Source of the DNA: Blastomussa wellsi
Lineage: Eukaryota; Cnidaria; Anthozoa; Scleractinia; Plerogyridae
Assembly: GCA_947652115.1 (NCBI GenBank)
Contig: OX393567.1
Coordinates: 19,605,298 to 19,669,297 of the forward strand
Direction of reading: 5' to 3'
DNA length: 64,000 nt
The notes under the pieces are model-generated. The model saw only the letters and a program-made list of their open reading frames with translations. It made no database searches and was not told the DNA's origin. The stretch's first letter is position 1. The number at the start of each line of letters is the position of its first letter. This document shows positions 42,401 through 52,712 of this stretch, piece after piece. Position numbers and translations under genes: made by a program.

Positions 42401-45400
42401 AGTTGAATGAAAAGCGTTCGTTGATACCGTGGGGATTAAGAGTGCCGATTTGAAAAATAAATTTTTGTTCTAGAGTTTTACGGCTTTCCGTGTTTCCTTG
42501 GTGAAGGGAAAGGCCGCAGACTGCCATATGTTGCTTAGAATGATTTGGGAGATTGAAGTGTCTCGCGACCGGTTTCGATGCATTTTTGTCATCTTTCTCT
42601 ATGTCACGAAGCTGTTCTCGGAATCGGTCGCCAAGTTGTCTCCCTGTTTCACCGATGTATAACTTTTTGCAAAGAGTGCAAGTTATGCAGTAGATGGCAT
42701 TGGCTGAGGTACAGGTGAAATGATCAGTGATTTTGATTGATCGCTTGGGTCCCGATATTTTGTCAACGTTGTGAATGAAAGGGCATGTTTTGCATCGTGC
42801 GCGAGCGCATTTAAAAGTTCCGGGTTGATCACTAGTTTGGAATGCACTTCTGACTAAAAGGTTACCTATGTTTTTTCGCATTTGAATGAAATTAATGGAG
42901 GTTGCAAAAAGATTCTACCAGTGTCTGGATCATTTTGAAGTAATTTAAAGTTTTTGAGAATGATGGATTTAACTGCGTGGTTGTGAGTGTGAATGGGATT
43001 CTATCGTTGTTTTCTCTCTGTGACATTTGTAGTGCTGACTGTCGATCAATTTGTTGGGCGCGATGATGGCCTGCTTGAACAACAGAAGCAGGCTAGCCGC
43101 GTTTGTCGAAGAAATTGCACATGTCCTCTGATTTTAAGGAAAAATCAGAGTCGTCACTACAAAGACGGCAAAGTCTAAGAAACTGAGAATAAGGAATGGA
43201 ATTCTTGACATGTGATGGATGTGAAGATGAATACAACAAATAACTATGAGAATCTGTCCTTGCACTCTTGTGTTGCTTTGCAGTTTACAACATAAGAACT
43301 GTTCGTGATCGAAGGTTCAAATCCATTTGTGAAGTCAAAACATTCCTGTGTCTTTGACCGTGTCCTCCTAGTCCTGCACGCAGATGAAACGTGCCGGTCC
43401 CAATGGTGTCCGTCTTAGAGAGAGTTGACTGCATGTAACAGTGCTTCATCAGATACCCTGTCTACAAAACAATATTTGTACAGGGGAATTCTTTCTTAAT
43501 ATGTTCATATTTTGGTTATTCCATCCATCTTTTTTGGTTGAAACAAAACCTCACCATAATCATTTCCGTATTCAAACTATAAACCCTTCAGTCTGCCTTG
43601 CTACCACCAACAATTTTTGAAGGCCCAACCTTTATTGCCTTACTTTGTAAATTCAGCTTGTTTATTAGACCACTCAATGCTAATAAGTGTACTGAGAATT
43701 TAAGCCAAAAGACGAAGATTAAAATAATATTGTGTTAAGTTACAATAGAAAAATATCATTTGTGCTTGCTGTACTGTGAACAGGAGTTGCTGGGAATTCA
43801 GAGGTAAATTGATAACAGTTACAGAAAATCGGCCCTGTTAATGAGATCATATTTTTTTTATTGCCTGTTAGTTAGTAAGTAAGTAACTAACAACTTTATC
43901 AGGCGGTTCATTAAGGGTTAGGGACCGGGCAAATTGACCGGCTGTGAATAAGACTTAGCCATGACTTTGCCTGGTTATTTTCCTCTTCTCTACTTACTTT
44001 CTTTTATAAACGAAAAACTAAAAATGCCTGGCTGAAAAACCCTACTGACCTCCTGCACAAAAACTTAATGAAACCCCCTGCTTTATTTAAAGAGGGTAGC
44101 ACAACAGTGTAACTGATGAACTAGTGGCCCTCTATCTAAAATTAATATTAAAATTACTAAAGATACATCCAGGATATTAAAAATAATAATATAAAAATTT
44201 AAAAAATATTTAAAAACTTTTTTATAATTTAAAAATATGAAAAATATGAAGAAAATTTTAAAAACGTGGAGAGGTATGTACATAAGGAGGGAAACTGGGA
44301 AACTGAAAGGGTGATAAGACACTAATTAATCAAATTAAGCTAAGTATTTCTGGATAAAAAATATTTTAGGACAGAAGATTTAAAAGTGCAAATGGACTCT
44401 TTCTTGCGAATATGACAAGCAACATGGCCCAACAGGTATTGGCAGCTCATAGAATGATTGAACCAAATCAAAACACAAGAAAAGTTTGCTCGCTAAAATT
44501 TCACAGTGACGTCAACGAAGAGCACAGTAAAGCACAGAGCATTTTTTAAATTCGTGTCACAGGACACTGGCAGTAACCGACACTTTTGAACACCCCTGCT
44601 GGCGACTTTTCAATGAACAAATAGAAATTCACATCATACTTGAGCAATTCAGGGATCTCATAACACAGCATGACAACTACCGTAGTTTTTCGGTTATAAG
44701 GCACACTCGACGCCCCCCCCCCCCCCAACTTGGCAATGTAATTATGCCAAATTCCCAAACTGAAAATTATGTGAAAATTCTTAGTTATAAGACACAACTA
44801 GAATTCAGAGTTCAAATAGACTTGTGTGCTGATGAATTAAAGGGTCATATGCAATTATCTTTGCACAAACATGTGAACTTAATTTTTAACTGCAAACAAA
44901 AGTGTAAAAATCACACATTTAATGATATACATGAAAACAAAAGTTACAAACTCACACCTCTAATGATAAACATAAAATGCATACACATCAATGTAGATGA
45001 AACGCTAATGTCGTTCGAGCTACCGGCCACCGAACCTTGCAGTTTACCAGGATGTGGTGCCGATAAGCATAGTTTCAAGGTTGTGGTGAAAGCCAACAGC
45101 GAGAAAATTTCAAAAAAGGTCATATTTAAAGGCATTTGATAGCTGAACATCAACGCGCCACCAAGTCTCAGTTCACAAAGAAGGGCTGGATGGATGAAGA
45201 AGACAAGCATTATTTCCACATCATAAATTCTTCGTGGGATCTTTTCGATAAAGGAAGCAAACAAATAATTTCTCCGAAACAAGGTTCAAATTTCATTGTT
45301 GACGTATCGTGTTACTGAGCGCATGCTCTTTCTCAGGTATACAAATTTTAGTTTGTTTGGTTTTCCCTGTGCAGTCGATCGTTGCTCGATACAATGCAGC

Positions 45401-48400
45401 CTTTCAAGTGGAGTTAATTCATTGCAATGTTCCTTACACTATAGACCAAAAAGATTCCTTCAGTGGACATTCGACAGACACTGTGACGAGGCAAAATGAG
45501 TTTGACACGGATAGCGAGCAGGAAGACCAGTGGCCAACTTTGTTCAAGATAAAAGGGTTCTTTTCGGAACCATTTCAACGGCTCTTTTCAGAGCCACCCC
45601 GGTTCTTTTTCATAAAATTATGTTCTTTGGATTTTGTTTCCTGAAAATATTTGGCTATAAGGCGCACCCCAATTTCAGGAGTAACTTGCAACAGAAAAAC
45701 AATTTGTCTGTGAAAAAACCACGTGCCTTATAACTGAAAAGCTATGGTAAGTGCTACTGCTGTGACAGAGCTTTGACAAAATCAGTAAATTAAAGTTAAA
45801 ACAACAAGTGTCTCTGGTGATGTCTAACTCTAGGAAAAGCAATATTTTAAGTCACAAAATTAGTTATGTTGTCAACAAATGATTTTCAAAAATGGACATG
45901 ATAATGCTGTTTACAAAAGCTTTGAACAAAATTATAAGAAATGATCTACGCACAAAAATTGCAGAAAGTGACTACGGAGGGTACATGCTCATTCATTATT
46001 GACAGTCAGGAAAACATGAATCTCGGAAAAAAAAGCCTACAAATTGAAGCTAAAAGCTGTGATTTTATTTACTTTGAACTCTGATATTATTTAAATGATA
46101 TAGAAAAGTTCTCACCTCCAGCGAGATATCACTGACATTAATATTACACTCCTCAAGTTTTTTGGTAATTTCGTTTACTGATGCTTCGTCCACTCTTCTC
46201 TTTCTCTTCCCTATTAAGGCATAAACACAGATTAGTGTTGGTACTGTTTGATCTGTCCTGAACTGCAGAATTTATGATTATTTATAATCATATAATTAGA
46301 TTACACCCTACTAATTCACTCACACTTACTAACACTTACAAGGAAATCCTTGGGCAAGAAAAATTATGGGTTTCAATAAAGTTTGAAGAACGCAGCTGAT
46401 TTGAGTAGAGAACCCAACTATTTGAAAGAATCTCTATAATAAATTCTGTCAGTAATTTTACATTTCTTGTTGTTTTATTTAAGGTATCAGTGTACCCTAA
46501 ATTACAACCTCGCGTTGTTGTTGCTTCGTGGTCACACGTTCATAAAACCCCCAATTAAGTATATATTTTCTGAAAGCTTTGTAATTGCAGATTCCGATTA
46601 TTACTTGATATAAGACAAGACGTAAAAACCCTTTCCTAAAATAGCGATCATTTTACAAAAGTATGTAGTTTCACAAATTGAGTTTGTTTCAGGTCAGAAT
46701 TTATTGGGAGAAAGCGAGCGACATCACTACGTTTCACACCTTGATCTAAAAAAACCGTGTCAGGGAATTTTTATCACGTGTCTGGTTTGTTTTTAATACA
46801 ATGTTAAACTTTAAGTTTTTATAAAAGACGCATTACCTTTGCTTGAATACTCATTACTTTTGAAGGAGGCAAAAAATAAAAATTCCCCAACATGTTTTTT
46901 TGCCACATTTTAGGGCAACATTCTTGCCAAATTTCAGCGAAAAAGGATGAAAACTTGCTGTAAACGAACTGGAAAGGTGTGCCACATTCGTTGAAATTTT
47001 AGTTTGAGAAATAAAGCAAAATGTACTTCAGGGCATTTTTCCGGGCTTGTTTGCAGACCTTACTAAAAAAGGGGTTAATTAAAGGCCAGGCACCAGGCAA
47101 ATTGACCGGCTGTAAAAACAAGACTTAGCCATGACTCTGCGAGTCTGTTTTCATCTCCCCTACTTACTTTCTTTTAGAAGAAAAACTAAAAATGCCCGGC
47201 TGAAAAACCCTACTGACCTTCTGCACAAAAACTTAATGAAACTCCTTACTAACCTAGCTTGCTCAAGCCATTCTGAGGAATATAATGTGCAGGGTTGTCA
47301 ATAAGATTTGATGTATGCGGAGATATTTTGAAAGTAGATGGCACTTGGGGCCCTTTTTTTAAGTGTTTTTGTAATGATTGCTTTTTTTCCCTCTTATCTC
47401 CGCCAAATTGTAGCCGGCAAAAACATTTAAGTAGCCTGCGATATCGCCGGTCACTGGCGCTTATTGACAACCCTGAATGTGGACTAGTGTTTTACAATTA
47501 AGTTGGCAGATGTCTTGCCTTGGTTCTTGCCAATCAGCCAAGTGAGAATGAAAAGAAACTTGCCCAAAAGGAAAATCTTCTATGAGCGGCACTTTTAATA
47601 GATGCAAGACTTTCACAGTGTTTGTTTTCAGCCACTGTGTTACAACCTTTGATCCTGAAGGTCCTCTTTAACCCAGCATGGACAACCACATCAGGTTAAA
47701 ATGAGCGCCAGATGGTATTTTTCAGAGGCTTTCTATTATGTTGCGTGTGGGTTATGTTTCCTTTCACATGTGTGCATTGGATGTTAATCTCTTTTGCCAA
47801 TATTGTTCTTTTGGCTGATAAATGTATTTGACCACTTTTTATAATTGTAGTTAACAGGCATTTTAACAACATTTATTTAACAAAACAAACTGTAAAGCAA
47901 AATGCATTAGGCACATGGCACTTAAAGGACTTCTAGAAATCTTAATTTCTTCTATTGTTATTTATCAGTGGAAAGACTTACCAGATTGGAGATAATTTTG
48001 AGTTTGGAAAAAGCTAACAGACAATTTCAATACTGTGAGCTTATCCAATTTTGACCTTGATTCTTCGGGCAATGGAAGAAGACCTCCCAATTCTTCCAAA
48101 GTTGCATTTATCTTTTCTCTATGTCGTCTAGATGCACTCTGCGGCACTTTGATCCTGTGTTTGTGAAAATAATAGAGTGATGTCTTAATTAAAAATAATT
48201 ACTTCACTTTCACCTACTGAAATAAAATCAAATAAAATCATGAAAACATGTATGGGATCTTTACCTTTCATTCTGTAGTAAAATCAAATTAACATTTCAC
48301 ATTTAGTAGCAAATTGGAATTTAAAATAATCATGTCATTGCAAACATAAAGGAAATGATCATTATAATCACTCCACAGTAAGTGCTAGAGTTATTTTTAG

Positions 48401-51400
48401 CAAGTCTTTAGCATTGCAAATTAATGTTGTCTAGTAATGGCTAGGGTTACCAGCTGTGAATAAGCACATCCCTTGTGGTTTTATTTTCAAATATCTTAGC
48501 ATGAACAAGTCAATAACGACACTTTTTAATTGCATTTTGCATGGAGCTTTAATTAAGTTGCTGCAGTAATAAACCAGATAGCCTACACATGAAATGAACA
48601 TCAATGGTAGTAATCACAGACATCTGTTAGCCCAGGGAAACAGACAGATTTAACCATTCAAAGAATATATTAGGTATAAAGAGATATGACCTTAGATCAT
48701 ATTCAATTACAAGTACATTCAAATCATTTTTAATTAAAATACACAGAGATCCTAGTTAATGATTCAAAGGATGTGCATCTAGACAATACATATAAGTAAC
48801 TAGCCTGAACATTCAATAACTGCGTCAAGAATGTTGAGTTCACAAAATATAGTCTAGTTTTTCCATTCAATCTAAAACATCAATAAGTAGGTGATTTCTA
48901 CAAGGCTAACACTTGCCAAATTTCGACAATAACAATAATTTTGTACAGGAATTGAAGCAGCACATAAGTATCAGATGACATTTTTCATAATTATACAATA
49001 TATAAAAACAAACAAATAAGCAAAGCGTTATATGACTATGTAACAGGCACATCTCTAATGTAAACAGAGTTGAATTAATTCTTGGTTTCTTTGAAAATCT
49101 ATTCATTACTAACAGAGAATCTATTTATTACTAACAGAACTGTTAATGCGTAACATAAATTTTCCTGCGTCATTTCCAAGCTTACGATAACTACTTCCTT
49201 CCCCATATGGTGCAACTTAAAGTTTCTATTGAGGCTAATCCTGTTTCATTAGTCAGTAATTGCTTAATAACTATGAATCCTACGCCAAAAATAATTTATT
49301 TGTTCTAAGATTCTTTTAGTTCTCAGACACAATTCATTTTATTATCAGCACTGATGATTAACTCTTGGGATGGTCAACTAGCGATGGAGTCAGAGTCATA
49401 AGCGGATTGGCAAGCGAAAATCAAATCAACGGAGTAGTAAGCAGAGTTCTGATGAATTCCACTTACGACTCTGTTCTGATTCTTCCGTCGTGTTTATTAC
49501 TCCACTCACAACTCTGATTTTCGATTTTCATTAGGTTGTAAGCCTGCTTGTGATTCTCCGTATGTCTCTGTTTCCCTCCCAAGTGACAACCAGGATTTAG
49601 GCTTTACACCAATTTGATATTAAAAGTGTGCTAATTGTCAATGAGGCTTAAGCAAAAGGAATTTAGAGATGGTGGTCTTGATAACACATAAGTACCCACA
49701 ACACAATCCTTTTAGAGAATATGGAGGCAAACTCTATGGGATGTTCGTAAAACAATGAGCGTGTAACCTTTCTCTGAAGAATCAGTTAATAGCTTAAATA
49801 TAATTTTTGGCCAAAAGAATTCTTTTCTTTGAGTTTTAATCTAATAAGCAACTTAATAATTATGTCTGCATAGTTCCACAGATTATGAGTGAATTGTTTT
49901 GCAGATTTGCAGGTTGAGCTGACTTCTCAGATTTTGTTCGTGGAGGTTTTTTAATAAGACAATGTACAACTCCGATTCAACTCATTTTTACCCCCAGGCA
50001 ATGGTATTGAAGACTGATCACTCATTGACAATTGACATGTCATCGATCCACTTTTCTTTTTCAACACTGGTTAGCTTTCAGGACCCATACCAGCACACAA
50101 GAACTAATTTCAGCTGCTGAAATTGTTTGTTGTTTCAAACAATTTAAGACTCTTTACACCAACCCCCTGAGTTAGAGCTTAACATTTAAATCTGATATCT
50201 GGGAATGTGTGGTTTTATGCACTTTGCTCCACGGCCATTCATCAGTGCAGCCACTCCTCAAGAACAAACAGATTTTAGGATAAAAAAATATTATCAGTCT
50301 AAATAACAATGCAGCTTTCTCAAAGCAGCCCAGCCCCTTCAATGCAAGCCTTGAAAGAACATTAAAATGGTTTGAAGTTAGCAAACAACACATGCTGAAA
50401 TTACCCTTCATCATTTGCATTCATAATCGCTTCATCGAAGAAATCAAAATGTTGAATGAAAAGTTTCAAGGACATCAGCTAATCAAGCCATGTACCATTA
50501 TAGTTCTGACTTGTTCACCATGCAAGATAATTTTAAAATGCATCATTAAGCAGTTTTTATCTTTTGTAACCATTCACTCAATATACACAGGTGTAGAAAA
50601 ATTGATTTACCTGTGAGGTACAGCTCATAGAGATCGATTCACTCAGGGTGGTCAGAGCACTGCTTGGGGCTTCATTTAATACATCGACAGTACTTCCTTA
50701 ACCTTCCAGCTAACAATGCCCGGTAGAATACCCTTAATTATTGAAACCTTTTGATTTTACGCAAAGTACTGTGACATTCTAAGGAAGGAATTGAATGTTA
50801 CAATAAAAGTAGTTGTTTCACCAATGAAATATTATAATACAAAGGAAAGAAAATTCTTGCAGATGCCAAAAGTATACATGTGCGTTGAAGTGTCCTCATT
50901 AATTTGCTTTGCTTTAAATTTCCGCCAAAGTTGCACACGATCTTTCGCGGATACGCTAATTTCATAAAGACGGCAAGCTTTTATTTAATTCCTTTTCTAC
51001 TTTACAAATTTCTCCCTTTTGGGCTGCCCTACTTTTCCACTTAGCACATTCACCGAGCACGATAATTTATAAATTATACATTGTGAATTTTATCTTCACT
51101 ATGCACCTATTTTATACGTGCCGGTACTGAAAATTATAAAAGATTGAAGCGTTTGATAATCTCCCCCATCACAAAACAAGTCAGCCGAGCGTAAATGTAT
51201 TTGACGGCGTGAAAACTGTACAAATTAACGCGAGCTTAATGACAACATAGGCGTCTTTCACAGTTTCTCTGATTAATGACGGCTAGATCGTGCAGCCAAG
51301 CCACAAAAACAGACAGTATTATATTTACTCGCTGGGCGAAAATGGAAGTCTGAGGAGATTAGATCTAATACAGCGGGCCAAAAAGAATTGAACTTCGCTC

Positions 51401-51654
51401 ACTCGAATCCTTTCTAGAACCTTACACTATACAGACTGCAGTCAAGCGACCGAAATGCAGCTAGAATAATGAATTCTATAATTGCGTGCTTGAGAATGCA
51501 GTGTGAACTTAAATTACTTAGGTGACACCTTTTACGTTTATTTATAACCGGACAAGAATTAGCTAGCTCACCTATCTTGTTCAGCCGCTGAGTCGCTTGC
51601 AATCTTCCGTTTTCTGTCTTTTCCGCCAAGGTTTACTCCACCGTTAGCTTTCAT
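26877..51654 (-). CDS. AHR: Aryl hydrocarbon receptor homologue (bHLH-PAS), 12 coding exons, 945 aa
   Basis: Coding exons (minus): 51654-51572, 48154-47982, 46210-46116, 39176-39087, 37878-37789, 36754-36703, 36098-36013, 34401-34220, 32945-32839, 32141-32000, 29642-29185 and 28156-26877. All junctions are GT-AG and keep phase. The bHLH spans residues 28-85, with the AHR-type segment LPEESRSKLDKLTVLKLSVS. PAS-A is about 110-250 (ALDSFFLVLSETGDVFFSSE) and PAS-B about 262-367 (FRLTNGKGVYQWIRGKARTL). Residues 368-520 are Pro/Gly/Lys-rich and the last 425 residues are Pro/Asn/Ser-rich without a known domain, fitting a transactivation region. AHR pairs with ARNT to control transcription. SIM-type proteins lack the KLDKLxVLxLSVS pattern. 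The introns are rich in transposons. Dioxin binding cannot be predicted. Confidence 0.9.
28918..29140 (-). mobile_element. tRNA-derived SINE-like repeat
   Basis: On the minus strand the left part reads like a degenerate tRNA head (GTAGTGAGAGCGCTCGCC, later GAGTTC), followed by a body with GGTTCTCTCCTCGCTTC and a GA-rich or T-rich tail. It lies in the last AHR intron. I recognise the pattern as a dispersed coral-type repeat, from memory only. Confidence 0.5.
29846..29963. repeat. Inverted repeat, about 118 bp
   Basis: AAACAATTATTCCACTCGCG at the left pairs with CGCTCGTGGAATAATTGTTT at the right. A second paired block GGATATGAGATGG / CCATCTCATATCC lies inside, around a centre rich in GCGC. It is probably a small fold-back element in an AHR intron. 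Confidence 0.7.
30303..30689 (+). mobile_element. tRNA-derived SINE with (GAGTAT)n tail
   Basis: The head has a Pol III A box (TGGTTAGCTCAGTTGGTAG) and B box (GGTCTCGAGTTCGATCCC) in tRNA order and spacing, with an Asn-like GTT in the anticodon position. A unique body of about 290 bp follows and ends in TGAGTATGAGTATGAGTATG, a short tandem tail. The body makes it a SINE and not a tRNA gene. It lies in the AHR intron between exons 10 and 11. Confidence 0.8.
31067..31422. mobile_element. MITE with 84-bp internal tandem repeat
   Basis: The ends AGGCTACGTTTACACGGGA and (inverted) AGGCTTTGTTTACACGGGA form terminal inverted repeats. Inside, an 84-bp unit starting TTTACACGGGATCGG occurs at about 31074, 31158 and 31242, the third copy diverging. 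Because the unit includes the terminus, the element seems to have grown by end duplication. Confidence 0.7.
33050..33188. repeat. Head-to-head tRNA-like repeat
   Basis: A plus-strand A-box-like GTGGTCTAATGGTTACTGC at the left faces a minus-strand GTGGCCTAATGGTTAGTGCG at the right, with a B-box-like GGGTTCGAGCCCTG between, read on the minus strand. It looks like a tRNA-derived SINE head with a duplicated and inverted A box. Confidence 0.55.
35601..35648 (+). ncRNA. Hammerhead-like motif in a short Penelope insert
   Basis: Same layout as at 1273-1320, but the first box reads CCGACGA, not CTGACGA, which should weaken catalysis. GATTC/GAATC can close stem I. Confidence 0.45.
35603..35702 (+). 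mobile_element. 100-bp Penelope-like 3' end with 13-bp duplication
   Basis: The insert is colinear with the last 100 bp of the Penelope copy at 42208-43280, from the hammerhead-like motif to the terminal TAAAACCAAATTATA. TGACAGATCCAGA lies directly before it (35590-35602) and directly after it (35703-35715), a clean target-site duplication inside the host SINE. Confidence 0.8.
36831..36957. repeat. Inverted repeat, about 127 bp
   Basis: GAAATTTCTCTTCTCGTGTT pairs with AACACGAGAAGAGAAATTTC around a centre with GATATCTCAAGATATTGAG. Flanks pair more weakly. A palindromic non-autonomous element in the AHR intron just after the exon at 36754. Confidence 0.65.
38487..38798. mobile_element. CAGGGTT-ended MITE, 312 bp
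   Basis: Left end CAGGGTTCGTAC and right end GTATGAACCCTG form inverted repeats. TATATC lies flush outside both ends (38481-38486 and 38799-38804). The interior repeats TTTCCAGGACT-type words on both strands. No coding capacity. Confidence 0.75.
39989..40100. repeat. Inverted repeat, about 110 bp
   Basis: AACAGTGTTTCATCAC with TTTCCAAACACC pairs with GGTGTTTGGAAA and GTGATAAAACACTGT. Short palindromic element in an AHR intron. Confidence 0.6.
42262..42309 (-). ncRNA. Hammerhead-like motif in the Penelope 3' region
   Basis: It lies about 90 bp downstream of the GIY-YIG stop, the usual place in such elements. The first box is CCGACGA, followed by a GGGC/GCTC stem and GAAAC-GTC. Confidence 0.5.
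42399..42881 (-). pseudogene. GIY-YIG endonuclease domain of the Penelope-like element
   Basis: A 160-codon open stretch with paired cysteines (CARARCKTCPF, CITCTLCKK) and the KLYIGETGRQLGDRF segment typical of the GIY-YIG domain of Penelope-like elements. That domain nicks target DNA for reverse transcription. The upstream reverse transcriptase part is in another frame, so the ATG at 42881 is an internal codon and not a natural start. Confidence 0.85.
43912..44080. repeat. Dispersed repeat, copy 1 of 2
   Basis: About 170 bp that recur as a direct copy at 47080-47250, sharing CAAATTGACCGGCTGT, AAGACTTAGCCATGACT and CTGCACAAAAACTTAATGAAA. Confidence 0.7.
44678..45749. mobile_element. Pogo/Tigger-like transposon, about 1.07 kb, decayed
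   Basis: The ends TACCGTAGTTTTTCGGTTAT and (inverted) TACCATAGCTTTTCAGTTAT form terminal repeats beginning with TA, fitting TA target duplication. The internal plus-strand frame 44744-45139 contains NVDETLMSFELP, like the catalytic strand of pogo-class DDE transposases, and 45189 onward reads WMDEED. Stops and frameshifts separate the parts. Confidence 0.75.
44744..45139 (+). pseudogene. Remnant of a pogo-class transposase
   Basis: 131 codons with INVDETLMSFELP, followed about 30 residues later by a hydrophobic strand. The first catalytic Asp (VDET) is recognisable. The N-terminal DNA-binding part is poor, and a short continuation sits after a stop at 45140. A nonfunctional remnant. Confidence 0.6.
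47080..47250. repeat. Dispersed repeat, copy 2 of 2
   Basis: Direct copy of 43912-44080 with scattered substitutions. It also ends near an ACTTAATGAAAC word. Confidence 0.7.
47290..47475. mobile_element. CAGGGTT-ended MITE, 186 bp
   Basis: Terminal inverted repeats CAGGGTTGTCAATAA / TTATTGACAACCCTG. AATGTG lies flush at both sides (47284-47289 and 47476-47481). The same start and the same 6-bp duplication length as the element at 38487-38798. Confidence 0.8.
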
Positions 51655-52712
51655 TGTACTAATTTTTCGCGATAACTTATGGCATTACGAACGCTAACAT
51701 CCTTCTTTGATAGCTACATCGACCGACGGACCGCACAGAATTCTTCAAGTCGCCATCTTCCCGAGCTCTGTAGATCTGTCAAAAATCACAATATAACCAC
51801 GCATTAGCTCTTTCATTTGCAAACAGAACGATATCAGACATCGCCTTAGTCATGTAAACAACGAAATTCGTTTCTATTTACCTGAAAGAATAGTGAATTT
51901 TTTCACTTCAAACCCTTTCAAAAGACCCAGACTGAAAACCTTGATTTCAGTTGCGGCCTGTGGAATCCCACCGCGAGCCAAATGCGTGATACCGTGTATT
52001 GATAGCGCGGCCAAATAGACTGGGTCTGGCTTCGAAAACAATAACAGTATTGTCTTACAACTATAATTTTTAACTCGCAATTTTCTGGTCATGAAATAAA
52101 TTTTGATATTTTTTATTTGGTTATTCTGGCTCCAGTCTGGTTCCTTCCCTGACTTTTTCACCTCTAGAAGATCGAATTTCTTTAGTTTCGTTCCAACGAA
52201 ACTTCCTTGCGTCATATATATACAACATTGCGTCCGTGTTTGTTTCACATTTAGCTGACATCTTGCATATCCAGAATTGGCCCTTTGCAGCTGGAAATCA
52301 CGTGATCGTTATATTTAAAAAGTGTATTTTTAACGCCATAGGTGTTCCAAGTGAGGGGCTGGAATAACTTAAATTGGGGAGACTTGATAACAATCGCACT
52401 ATAATCACTAACAAATTGAAGTAAGGGGCTTTTGACTTGAGCTTACTAATAATTTTCTGTGGAATTATCACTGCTGGAATTCTTAAATAGGGTGTGTAAT
52501 TGAGAAATGTTTATTGGATATGACAACCAAACCCGCGGCCGTACACCACGAAATCGTCAAGCTCTCGATATTTGCATACAGGTTTCGTGATGTAGGTGGG
52601 AAAAGAATTATGGGTAAAAGCTAAAATGGCCGTCGATACGCTTTCATTTTCCATCTGTTCGTTTGGGCTAAAGAATTAACTGTTTTTGTTAGACTCAATA
52701 TTTGTGCGCTTT
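51655..52712. promoter_or_regulatory. Divergent promoter region of AHR and the PH-START gene
   Basis: 1058 bp separate the two start codons on opposite strands, so both promoters or 5' UTRs must overlap this interval unless upstream exons exist. I see no clear TATA box or CpG-dense core. A short open frame at 51874-52248 has no similarity I can name. Confidence 0.5.

Larger units (their letters stand above)
42208..43280 (-). mobile_element. 5'-truncated Penelope-like retroelement
   Basis: Reading the minus strand from about 43280 gives fragments of a Penelope-type reverse transcriptase C-terminus (around SHVKNSIPYSQFLR at about 43180-43225 and GRIFLQPPLISF at about 42885-42920), then a GIY-YIG domain (42881-42399), then the 3' region with the hammerhead-like motif and terminal TAAAACCAAATTATA. 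Stops and at least one frameshift between the two domains show that it is dead. Confidence 0.82.
42089..43431. mobile_element. Pogo/Tigger-like element interrupted by a Penelope-like element
   Basis: The outer ends CAGTCAACTCTCTCTAAACG and, inverted, CAGTCAACTCTCTCTAAGACG form terminal repeats of Tigger type. Only about 120 bp at the left and 150 bp at the right belong to it; the middle is the Penelope copy. No transposase remains. Confidence 0.6.

Noticed and set aside
44678..45749. Active transposase gene
   Set aside because: The frame is broken after 131 codons and the N-terminal domain is unrecognisable, so only a remnant is claimed.
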